A stretch of DNA of 64,000 bases from Prorocentrum cordatum (taxonomy: Eukaryota > Sar > Dinophyceae > Prorocentrales > Prorocentraceae): positions 530,794 through 594,793 of the forward strand of contig CAUYUJ010000847.1 of assembly GCA_963575745.1 (NCBI GenBank). The letters are read 5' to 3'. The notes below the pieces were generated by a model, which had not been told where the DNA came from, searched no databases, and saw only the letters and a list, made by a program, of their open reading frames with translations. Each line of letters starts with the position of its first letter. Position 1 is the stretch's first letter. A program made the translations under genes and the position numbers. This document shows positions 54,801 through 63,867 of the stretch, piece after piece.

Positions 54801-55620
54801 TAGCCTTGTCCGAGCTGGTCGTCGCCGAATTTGTTACTGTCACGGGCCCACGGGCCCGAACCATGCCGTGGCGACGCCGGGGCTGTTTGGGGGCTTCATG
54901 GAAGGCGTCCTGGGAGCCTCCTGGAATGTTTTCCCGGGCGACGGGGCTTCGTGGTGTCATTTCTGGGGTTTTGTTGGGGCTGTTCGGGGATTGTTGGGCT
55001 CTGGGGGGCTATTGGGGCGTCTTGGTTGCGGATCCAAAGCAGGGGTCCCGCGACTGCCGCTGGCATCGACATCTGCACGTGCCTCTGGCCGCGCTGGGTT
55101 GCGGGTGTCGCATCGAGGCGAGAGCCCTTGGCCTCGTCAGGTATGCGAGCGTTTGGCCGCGCACGACTTCTGTATGATCAAGCCAGCGTCGGCGAGAGCC
55201 TCTGGCTTCGTCAGCTGTGCGAGCCTCTGGCCACACAGCTGCTTATCACTCAGTCGACGGCGAGGGCCCCTGTGCGAGCCCCTGGCCTCTGGGTTGTCCC
55301 AACGGCTGCGGCGCAATGCGGCAATTAGAGATTGCGCCCGTGTTGGCCGAGGCAGCGACGACGCCCAGGAAAACCGAAATGCGCGCTCATGCCGTAGGGG
55401 AGGAGATGGCGGGGGGTATTTGCTTATATAAGGAAACGAAGAGAGGACAACGTAGGCAGAGGGAGGGCTGCCTGCGCCAGGGCGAGGAGGAGAACGACGC
55501 AGAGGAGACAGTATGGACACCTCAACATCACGAGGACGACGATGAGGGTTATGTCCAGATTCGCCGCGAGGATTCTCATGCGGGGTCCTACCGTCGGAGT
55601 AATGTTTCTGCAGTTCTTCT
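54801..55620. other. Unassigned region
   Basis: Loose repeats of GAGCCTCTGGCC and TCGTCAG between 55080 and 55300. Frames have no recognisable domain. Confidence 0.35.
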
Positions 55621-55884
55621 CACCGAGTGCGTTCCACTACTCGCAAAGTACCTAGCCGCAAACGTCCGAACACACACACACACACACACACACTGGTTCG
55701 CCTCGCTGGTGTGTATATATATATACATAAAGTATATTCTTACATATATACATACATACATACATACATACATACATACATACATACATACATACATACA
55801 TACATACATACATACATACATGTACATACATATACATACATATACATACATATACATACATACATACATACATACATACATACA

Positions 55885-55915
<31 letters not shown>

Positions 55916-56012
55916 CTACATATCTACATATATCTATATTTATGGATTAGATCCCCCGCGGCGGATTCAGGCCATTTGCGAGTAGCTACTTCGCGAGTAG
56001 TGGAACGCGTTT
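55621..56012. mobile_element. TIR family E with internal microsatellite, copy 2
   Basis: The left end CACCGAGTGCGTTCCACTAC then TCGCAAAGTA is inverted at the right end CTTCGCGAGTAGTGGAACGC. Between them lie (CA)n, (TA)n and a (CATA)n array of about 180 bp. Copy 1 (50824-50995) has the same ends but (AAC)n inside. Confidence 0.75.
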
Positions 56013-56115
56013 GTTTATCTTCGCACAGAGGGCCCAGCCGCTGGGCGAGGACCTCGTCGGCCTCGCTGGGGTGAGAGGGAGGAGACGTCGTCTCGTTGTC
56101 GCGTTCGTAGACATA

Positions 56116-56185
56116 GTCCTCCTCCTCCTCCTCCTCCTCCTCCTCCTCCTCCTCCTCCTCCTCCTCCTCCTCCTCCTCCTCCTCC
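56116..56185. repeat. (CTC)n tract
   Basis: Polypyrimidine run, upstream of candidate exons. Confidence 0.95.
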
Positions 56186-56248
56186 TGTAGAGGGACACGC
56201 CCGAATTCTCATGTTTATTCCATTTTTCGTTCTCCTGGCATCGCCCAC

Positions 56249-56440
56249 GTGGAGGACGAGGTCGCGAGCGTACGCGCCCAGCGCCCTGGTTCGCAGGAGC
56301 AGGACCTGCCCCAGACCGCCGCGCAGCGGTCCAGCGACGAGGCCGGCGCGCGCGAGAACTTCGAGGATCGGCAGGGGAAAAAACACACAGACACAAGTAA
56401 TCGTCGATTCCCAAGAAAATATGGGAAGTGGGAGGGGTAA
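56249..56440 (+). CDS. Candidate exon, charged helical peptide
   Basis: The frame reads EDEVASVRAQRPGSQEQDLP and TAAQRSSDEAGARENFEDRQ, with balanced composition unlike nearby repeats. A GTAAG donor-like site lies at 56437. The joining phase with the next candidate exon is not clean, so the model is tentative. Confidence 0.3.
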   Translation: MEDEVASVRAQRPGSQEQDLPQTAAQRSSDEAGARENFEDRQGKKHTDTSNRRFPRKYGKWEG

Positions 56441-56524
56441 GACGAAGACCTAGAAAATATAGGAAAATACACGGGCATGGTGGAATTTGCGTGTATCTAT
56501 TTGTGTGTCCCTGGGCCCCTTCAG

Positions 56525-56676
56525 AGGAGGCGCAGCTGGTCCTGGAGGAGTCGCGCGCCATGGGCGACCTGAGGGCAGCCCACAGCGCCATCGACCGCCT
56601 CGTGATCCCGCTCATGGCGAAGGAGCTCCGCTGCCCTGATACGCGTGTGCTGATAGGAGAACGAGCAACGACATAA
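56525..56676 (+). CDS. Candidate exon, helical peptide
   Basis: After CCCCTTCAG the frame reads EEAQLVLEESRAMGDLRAAH and SAIDRLVIPLMAKELRCPDT. It runs into the left arm of the TIR element at 56667, where it meets a TAA. The real exon probably ends near 56650 at a donor within GATACGCGTGTG. Confidence 0.35.
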
Positions 56677-56750
56677 GCATTAAAACTCGGAGGTCCACGC
56701 GGACTTCTTGGATCCGCGCGGACCTCCGAGTTTCAATATCTATGTCATTG
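56667..56750. mobile_element. TIR family C, minimal 84-bp copy
   Basis: Almost entirely a hairpin: ACTCGGAGGTCCACGCGGAC and GTCCGCGCGG-type arms separated by a few bases, with outer parts CAACGACATA and TATGTCATTG also inverted. It is followed by TTTGTTTCCCTAGCTCAG, an acceptor-like sequence. Confidence 0.85.
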
Positions 56751-56909
56751 TTTGTTTCCCTAGCTCAGCTGCCCCGATGTGCCTGTGTTGAGGCGCAGCA
56801 CGTGCCGTGTTAGAAAGCGTCTGGGCTGAAACACGCTGCGTGTTGGCGTGCAGCACGTGTGCTGACCCACGTCGTGGGCGGACGTGTCGCGCCAGAGGCC
56901 TCAGGTTTC

Positions 56910-57003
56910 AATCCGCGTCGGGGGCAGCGCCGGAGAAGCGCCGCCCGGGGGGCCGCCAGCGCTGACCCGGGAAATCCGCGCGGACCTCCGAAAGTTGTTG
57001 TTT
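56910..57003. mobile_element. TIR family C, right-half fragment
   Basis: GAAATCCGCGCGGACCTCCG at 56970 matches the right arm. The left arm is not found. Confidence 0.5.
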
Positions 57004-57084
57004 GTGTCAGCAGCTGTTTTCTCGATACGTGTTGGGTTCCGTGTCAAGACGCTCCAGGTTGCGTGTTGCGTACGGTTGGGGTGC

Positions 57085-57260
57085 TCGTTCAGGAATGTGC
57101 CCGGGGGGCTTCGGACCCTGGAGGACTCCTTATCTGATGAGGGCGGCGGTGGTATCCATGGCCAAGCCTCGATTAGAGTTCCACCGGCCTCGAAACCCAG
57201 GATTCCTTGTCCATTGGATCCTTACCCAATGCCCTCACCTTGTCGGGTCAGCGCAAGCGA
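57085..57260 (+). repeat. Repeat family H, copy 2 (possibly coding)
   Basis: Colinear with 44225-44440 (GAATGTGCCCGGGGGGCTTC, CTCCTTATCTGATGA). The open frame continues into AKERVYQSRRLQLEAETGRK and LLVEAEGLCGAVDGARLPRE to about 57390, which looks coding. Confidence 0.5.
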
Positions 57261-57399
57261 AGGAGAGGGTGTACCAGAGCCGCCGCCTGCAGCTCGAGGC
57301 CGAGACTGGGCGCAAGCTCTTGGTTGAGGCCGAGGGCCTCTGCGGCGCCGTGGACGGCGCCCGGCTTCCCAGGGAGCAGGTGCTCCATGAAAACGAAAA

Positions 57400-57610
57400 C
57401 AAACATATGTGGTTTGCTTGTGTGGCCCACTTCTTGTTTAAACAAATACGTGTGTTTAACATGTATCTTGTACGTATATAAAAATCAACAAAACAAAACA
57501 AACCAAACAAACACAACAGCAATAACACGAATCACAATACATAATACAAAAACACACAGAGAACAACAACAACAACAACAATAAACAAACAAACAAGAAA
57601 ATAAACAAAA
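57400..57610. other. A-rich stretch with AAC/ACAA words
   Basis: Low-complexity A-rich DNA on the + strand; no gene. Confidence 0.6.
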
Positions 57611-57644
57611 AAACTATCCAACCGATTGAACCATAGACTTCGAC

Positions 57645-57850
57645 TGGTCTTTCTCAGTCTGCCTCCTCCTGGGGGCCTTCGACGGGCCTTGGGATAAAAA
57701 ACAAAAAAAAACTGTCCAGGGGAAGGGGTCGGGATTTCCGGGGACCTCGTATTGGCAAAAAGCCAGACATCGCATTATCTTATGATGTTCCAACCTACTT
57801 TTGCATCGATCACCAGACAGAATTTCGAGCACGACGAAAGCACCGAAACT
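57645..57850. repeat. Family A repeat
   Basis: GGGGGCCTTCGACGGGCC, ACTGTCCAGGGGAAGGGGTC and GGGATTTCCGGGGAC in family order. Confidence 0.5.
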
Positions 57851-57964
57851 TGAGGGCTTTCACGTGTCGGGCCCCGGGAGACGATATTCGTTCGACACTG
57901 TTTCGATATTTTCCTGGGTGCTCGAAATTATAGTTGGGATGAGGTCTTTAAGTACGATGGGAAT

Positions 57965-58145
57965 AACATAAGCATAAAGACTCTCTCTCTCTCTCTGAGG
58001 TCAAAACAGATTTCGTGGATCGGCGCCAGACTCCCCCTTTGGCGGCCCCTCCGGCGCCGCCCCTGGGGCGCTCCGTGCGACATGGAGAGGGGTCCAGCGC
58101 CGATCCAAGAAGTCCCCGCGATTCTCAGAGGAATCATTTTTATGC
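57965..58145. mobile_element. TIR family C (introner-like), copy 6
   Basis: The left end ACATAAGCATAAAGACTCTC, with an internal (CT)n, has an inverse at the right end (GATTCTCAGAGGAATCATTT then TTATGC). The interior GGATCGGCGCC...GGCGCCGATCC block is also inverted. Its right end is 15 bp from a splice-acceptor-like CTTCCTCCAG. Confidence 0.75.
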
Positions 58146-58159
58146 CGTGCTTCCTCCAG

Positions 58160-58969
58160 GTGCTGGAGGTGCTCGACGTCACGGGGCAGAAGCTGGACCA
58201 CCTCACCGCGAGCTTGGCGCGCGTGGCGGCCTCCAACAACACGGGCGCCCAGTTCCAGGAACGTCTCGAGGGTTTGCGCCAGAAGTCCGCTCTCGCCTCC
58301 GCGCACATGTTGGAGTCCATCGCGCACAAAATCGGCGTGCTCGCGGAGACGCAGAGCGACTACGACGACAGGCTCTTCTTGGAGATGCTGTCTCGGTTTC
58401 TCAACGACACCAGGGACGAGACACAGCAGTTGCACGAAAGTAACGTTCTCATCAGCAAGAGGCTGCAGGAAGATTACGAAAAGCGGAACACCGAGTGGTT
58501 GTCCATGGCGCTCTTGCAGGCCCTCAACGGCGTCACTGACAACGTTGAGTTCAGGAACCATCTCATCCACATGGACACCTATACCCTGGCCCACACCACC
58601 ATGGGCAAGGAGACGGAGCAGGCCTGCCATGAGATGGAGCGTCTCTACGTCTCTCACCTCATGCCATCCTTCCACGGTGTCCGCCGCATGAGGAGTGCCC
58701 TCGACAATCTGACCAAGGTCATACCGAGCATTCTGGCCAGCGAGAAGCTGGCGCCAGCGCGGGCCATGATGCAGAACCGCACCGCAGGCTTGCTGAGCAT
58801 GGCTTACGCACAGAACATTGCCCTGAAGGGGGTGTCAAGCGCGATAATGCACGACGCGTTGCCAGTGGTGATCCAGAGGCTCCATTGTAATTTCACCAGC
58901 AGTGCGTCTCGCACGCACTTTGGCCTCACCATGTTAGCTGTGACGGCAGTGATGTGGATGACGATGTGA
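58160..58969 (+). CDS. Probable host exon, helical protein, unknown
   Basis: After CTTCCTCCAG the frame is open for 269 codons with well-balanced composition: QKLDHLTASLARVAASNNTG, FQERLEGLRQKSALASAHML, QSDYDDRLFLEMLSRFLNDT, GVRRMRSALDNLTKVIPSIL, ending with a hydrophobic stretch HFGLTMLAVTAVMWMTM and TGA. It looks largely alpha-helical with a possible short C-terminal membrane or secretion-related segment. The frame can be extended upstream to an ATG at 58082, but that part lies inside the TIR element, so a spliced start at 58160 is preferred. No family is recognised. It is the most convincing non-transposon coding sequence in the window. Confidence 0.65.
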   Translation: MLEVLDVTGQKLDHLTASLARVAASNNTGAQFQERLEGLRQKSALASAHMLESIAHKIGVLAETQSDYDDRLFLEMLSRFLNDTRDETQQLHESNVLISKRLQEDYEKRNTEWLSMALLQALNGVTDNVEFRNHLIHMDTYTLAHTTMGKETEQACHEMERLYVSHLMPSFHGVRRMRSALDNLTKVIPSILASEKLAPARAMMQNRTAGLLSMAYAQNIALKGVSSAIMHDALPVVIQRLHCNFTSSASRTHFGLTMLAVTAVMWMTM

Positions 58970-59367
58970 GGCGACAAGCATTGCCGAGTATCACGTGGAC
59001 GGCCTTTTTCATAGCATCAGTCTTTCTTGTCGGTTGAGGCGTCCAGGACCCACTGTGTGCTTGACACGGCCCTGAGAAAGCAAATCACGCCATCGCTCAC
59101 AACAGCCTGGGCCCCACAAGCGCTAGAATTGCAGCGGCATTTGGAACCAGGGTGGTTGGCATAGAGTGGGGGAAGCGTCAGTTTCTTCATCGTCCTTACG
59201 GTCAGGAACTTTGGCTTAGCGTGTCGAGCCGCCGCCGGTTCTGGCCCACCACACGCATAGGCGCGACACGCCGTTCGCTTTCCAATAAGCGTCAACGTCC
59301 CGAGCCTTTCCCACTTTAAGGGTCGCTCTTTGGGAGATGTTATAGTGTCGGGAGCATAGCTCGCGCG
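58970..59367. other. Spacer between host exon and retroelement
   Basis: A minus-strand frame (59017-59385) exists, but its only suggestive motif is a protease-like TQWVLDAST. It is not accepted as a gene. No LTR was recognised upstream of 59368. Confidence 0.4.
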
Positions 59368-59386
59368 CCGTTGCCTTTGGCTCAAG
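59368..59386 (+). other. Spliced-leader-like sequence (relic)
   Basis: CCGTTGCCTTTGGCTCAAG resembles the dinoflagellate spliced leader with one substitution and a 2-base deletion. It sits at the start of the retroelement frames, as expected if a trans-spliced mRNA had been reverse-transcribed and inserted. Confidence 0.6.
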
Positions 59387-60075
59387 GCACGCGCGCCCTA
59401 TTTGCCCGGACACCGCGAGTGTTCGCTATGTGCTGGAAAGACCGATACATCGATCTTATCCTATCTTATCCGTCCATTCCTCTTACTGAACCACGTCAGT
59501 ACGATACCGGACGCTATTTGCCATCCGATGTCTACGGAATCGGGTGCTATTTGAGTTACCAGGCTCACTTTCGACTTGGTAGCGGAGCTGACCGCACTCT
59601 CGTGTGGTCAGCTCTTGCTCTTCTTAGCCTCATACTCTTCGGCACGATCTTCGTGACCACCTACCACCCTGCGCTGCCACTCCCAGTACGTTTACGAGGA
59701 TCTATCCAAGAGCAAGAAGCGACACGAGAGGTACGACGTCTAGACAACGACATTGGTACCATATACGCTTCATCATTGCGCTACCACCAACCGCTCGGCA
59801 ACGAGCCAAAAGCGCAATACTTGAAGCATGGGCGGAGAGATCCGCCAGATAGAGCGCCTCGAAGACTCGACAAGGCGCTACCCCAGCGCGGCAACGCGCC
59901 TAATAACCGCCCTTATCTACACAGCCTTGGGCTGGTTATCTTCGCTATCATATGGTTCGCGCTGGGGGCAGCAATCGGACACATGCGTCGTGGAGACAAC
60001 AGCACCGATGGGCAAACACATGGCCCATACTGGGACCCTCAAGGCAACGTACCTTTTCCGCGAGTACGTTTATGA
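59371..60075 (+). CDS. 5' frame of the gag element, membrane-type segments
   Basis: An open frame of about 234 codons with two hydrophobic segments (VWSALALLSLILFGTIFVTT near 59606 and LGLVIFAIIWFALGAAIGH near 59926) separated by a charged region. It contains two of the GNRA hairpins (59793 and 59886) found throughout the next frame, so it probably belongs to the same element. Its start is uncertain (non-ATG at 59371; ATGs at 59428 and later). It overlaps the downstream Gag frame by 68 nt, which could indicate a frameshift or independent initiation. Function unknown. Confidence 0.45.
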   Translation: MPLAQGTRALFARTPRVFAMCWKDRYIDLILSYPSIPLTEPRQYDTGRYLPSDVYGIGCYLSYQAHFRLGSGADRTLVWSALALLSLILFGTIFVTTYHPALPLPVRLRGSIQEQEATREVRRLDNDIGTIYASSLRYHQPLGNEPKAQYLKHGRRDPPDRAPRRLDKALPQRGNAPNNRPYLHSLGLVIFAIIWFALGAAIGHMRRGDNSTDGQTHGPYWDPQGNVPFPRVRL

Positions 60076-63000
60076 GGCCAACGCATGGCTCAACGTCACA
60101 AGCGGACGTATGACGCCACAGGCCCAAGCGGCCGCCATACAACGCGGCCTAGGTGGCCTAGCGAGGACACTCGCCATGAGGGTACCGCCTGACATCATAA
60201 ATTATGGTGCTGACATCGATGGGGTCCAGACCGACCCAGTGACCTACATCATGTTCCTCTTAAGCATGAAGTTCGAGCGCCTGGAAGATGAGCGCCAGCT
60301 CACTTCCGGCACACAACTCATCGACTTCCACGTGCCTCACGGGGAACGAATCGATGTCACCCTTACCCGATTCGAAATGGCCCGACTTGAGGCACAGTCG
60401 GTGGGATTTGACCTTCCCAACTTCCAACTACTAACCACGATCTTGTTCCGCGCCTTAGGCGCCGGCAACCAGCGAGCCATGCAACTCTTACAGCCACTCA
60501 ATCACCAAATGCCCCGAACACAACAACAGTATGATGAGTTGCTGGAGAGGATGCGTTCGATAGGCCACTTATCTGAACGGCCTCCTGGTAATATAGGATC
60601 TGTGTTTGGAAGGGGAAGGGGAAGGGGATCTGGTAGTGGAAATTTCTACACTACCTTGACTACTGAAGCCCAGCCTGGGAACGGGCCCTCAAGCATATGG
60701 GCCGATGATCCTGGAGAATCCACTGCTCTACTAGCAGGAGATCGATCACAACCAAGCTGGGCAACCAGCCCTCCTTCTAGAGAACCACAACCACACCGTT
60801 CCTTATGGGGTGAATCAAATCCCCTAACCGACGGTGTATCCACCTACTTGGGAGACGAGGATTTCGACTCCGGCACCGACACAGATACTATATCATCAGA
60901 CGGTGTTGAAGCTTTAGATTGGTCAGATATTATGAATATGGATAGTGACAATCAGCGTGCTGAACATCTGTTCTGGTTATTACAACAGGCCAAACGGAGG
61001 TGGAGGAGGTCCACACGAAAACCAGTGCGTCGTGTTAGGAGGAGGATACGGAGGAGTTTTAAGGGAAAAGGTAAAGGTAAACGAGGTCGTCGGAGGTTGA
61101 ACGGACGAGGCATCACGGCATTTCTCCAGAGGCTCTCAGATGACCAACATGATGAGATATTCTTTGGGGGAAAGGGCCGTGGCAAGGGCCGTAGAGAGAC
61201 CTCAGGAAAAGGCAAGGGTAGGCGGGGAAACCCGCGAGGTAGAGACGGCCAGGTTCTTAAATGCCATGAATGCGACAGTACCGACCATATTGTGCGAGAT
61301 TGTCCAGCGAAGGGAAGTGGAAAGGGCAGGTCGACCGAAGTCCATTTTGGCTCAAGTGAACCATTCATCGAATATCTGAGCCTCCAGGATTTTGAAGCCA
61401 TGGAGCAGATATTTTACACTTGGGTCAGTTGCATGGACAACGTCGACGAGCTCGAGGCGTATGGTCATGGATTGTACGCGTACTACCTCGAGTACGTCCG
61501 CCGGTTCGTTATTGGCAACAACGAGCTCACTCCCGTGGATCACGGTACGCTGGGAAACCAGCCTCTTTCTTTCTTCGACTGGATGTTCGGGAACCCAGGT
61601 AGCATCATGGCTTACGAAAGCAGTGACGAGGACATCACTGTGGAGGCCTCGCCTTCCGAGGTTGAACGCAACCTCCAACCTCCACCAGAAATCCCGCCTG
61701 GAAACAGGCCTACCTCCATGGGAGACTATCCCCAAACTACTGAAGACCTAATAGATATGGAGTCTCAGGCGTTCGTTCAAGCTTTCATTGCAGGTGAACC
61801 AGAGATCCCATTTGTACCCCCTGGTTCGCTTGCTCCAGGCGAACACGGACCACGCACTCTCCTGCAAACCCTCATGAGGATGCATGAGATACTTATCACC
61901 GCTTATCCCGAGAGTCAAGAGAATATCGAAGCTGACAGCATGATGCTGCAGGATACCGACGCCTGCGGTAGCTCGGAGTTGTTGCTGGCAGCTCTGACTC
62001 TCATTGACAGCGTGCATCCTGAGGACGTGCAGAGACACTTGATATACTCCCGCGGTAGATGGCGCAATGCTCTGGAAATGGCTATCGCCATGCGCGGCCA
62101 TGATCTTCCTCCGCCAGGATGGGGTCTCCAGGCGGTGGGACTGTGGCCAAACCATACGGCCATGCGCAACATTGCTGGGCAGCCTGTGCTCGGCAACGAG
62201 CCTGAGCCGACAACCGCGCCGCCTACCCCGGGGCAGCCGAGCGACGCACAGACGCCGGCTATGCAGGGAAACCTGCCTGCACCGGCTGCGCCAATGGCCA
62301 TCATCATTGGTAGTTCTACATCAGAAGAAGAAGAAGAAGGCGATGGTTGCGGGCTAGATGAGGATGAAGTTACAGTCCTCATGATGGAAGTCAATGGTGA
62401 GGAAGAGGTTGACTTTGATCCTGACGAGCCTGAAGCACCATCACCATCGGCACAAGCGCCATTTGCGCCGAGCTCCAGCCAGCAGGGAAACCTGCCTCTA
62501 GTGGCCGATCCACTTGGGATCGCACAGGAGCCTCCGCAGGCGCCTCCGCCGGCTACCACTCAGGCTGCTTCGGCGGCCTCTTCTGATGAGAACGCTGGTA
62601 GGTCCCGTTCCCATACGCGCGTCAGAGGAGAGCCACACCCACAGGCTCGGCTTCCTCGTGAGTGGAGGCAGGCTGGCCCGAAAGAACACGCTCTAAGGCG
62701 AGGTGGCCAGCTGCTTCCGTATAATGACCCAAGACGCCGAAAAGGGGAACACTCGGCCTTCGGCAAGGGCCACCCTGCATATAGGGACGCTGAGGGCAAG
62801 GCCATCCGCGGAGGCTATCAGATTGCAACAAACATCCGCCGCCCTGAAATTGAGGAAGTGCGGACCCAGCTGCGAAACATCATCGCAGCTCGCAAGCAGT
62901 ATAGGCCTCAAGCAGCTCGCGGACCTTGTTCCGAGCCGTTCCAGAACCATAGGCCGGGATGCCCTGTTGGCAACAATGAAGGTCTGAGCCCAAACAGGGG

Positions 63001-63867
63001 TAAAACCCTTCATAAAGAGGGCCATCCGCTACTTATCCCGATGACACAGGACGAGATCGCCGAAGTGAATCGTCGTCTCGGGATCCTGGGCCACTTGGAT
63101 CCGAAACCGGAAGAGGAGGAGTCTACCCCGGCTCCAAGGGGACTGGTGCCCATGACCCAGGAAGAAAAAGACGCGCTATTTAATCTTCCTGGAACGCGAG
63201 GAAACTCGCCCGGCGTTTCTAGTCAGTCCCAACAACCAGAACTGACATCCAAGGATGAACAGAAGGCCCAACGTGTGGCGGAGAACGAGGAACGCATGCG
63301 GATAGCAGAAGAACGCGCACGCGAGGCAACTCGCAAGATGTTGGAGGATTCCAACAAGATCTACATGAAGGGGGCTAGGAAACCCCCACTCCCACTACTT
63401 TCGAAGGCTAAGAGTGAAACCCCGGCACCTAAGTCGTCTTCGGAGGTGAAACCGAAGGCACGCTCTCAGGATCCTGGGCCAGATGTGCAGATGGAGGCGC
63501 CTCGCTCTGCAACTCCGAGACCGCCGATTGGCGCAACTCCTGCACAAACGTCTGAGCCCAAGCAGCAACCTCAGGACCCTGTGGAGGAACGGAGACGCCC
63601 GCCTAGTCGCAGCAGCTCCATTGCTAAAAGGGCGGCAGCTTTCGAGCGCACCGGGTATGCCCCTGCGCCAGCTTCGCCTGTGGCGGCCCGTTCCAAAAGG
63701 TCCGACGAAGGTGCCATGTCTAGGGGTACCTGGGTGCCAACGATTAGGGGCAGCGCCAGTCGCGGATCACCGCGGGGAAACCCGCCAGGCGCTGCCGCTG
63801 CAGCTTCCTCCTCTTCAGGAGCCGCAGCCTCTTCAGCAACAGAGGCTCCTATGCGGGGAAACCCGCC
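59793..63867 (+). repeat. Thirteen dispersed GNRA-loop hairpins
   Basis: Fifteen-nt units GCNNG-GNAA-CNNGC-(C/G) start at 59793, 59886, 60673, 60756, 61222, 61549, 61696, 62188, 62263, 62482, 63196, 63772 and 63853. Loops are GAAA (8), GCAA (4) and GGAA (1). The two variable stem positions take seven different pairs and remain complementary in every copy (one T-G wobble at 60673). Twelve copies are read as x-G-N-x in the protein; the one at 60756 is in another phase. Confidence 0.9.

Noticed and set aside
59017-59385. Minus-strand frame with a protease-like TQWVLDAST motif
   Set aside because: A single weak motif lacking the D-S/T-G-A core, with no other retroelement text on that strand.
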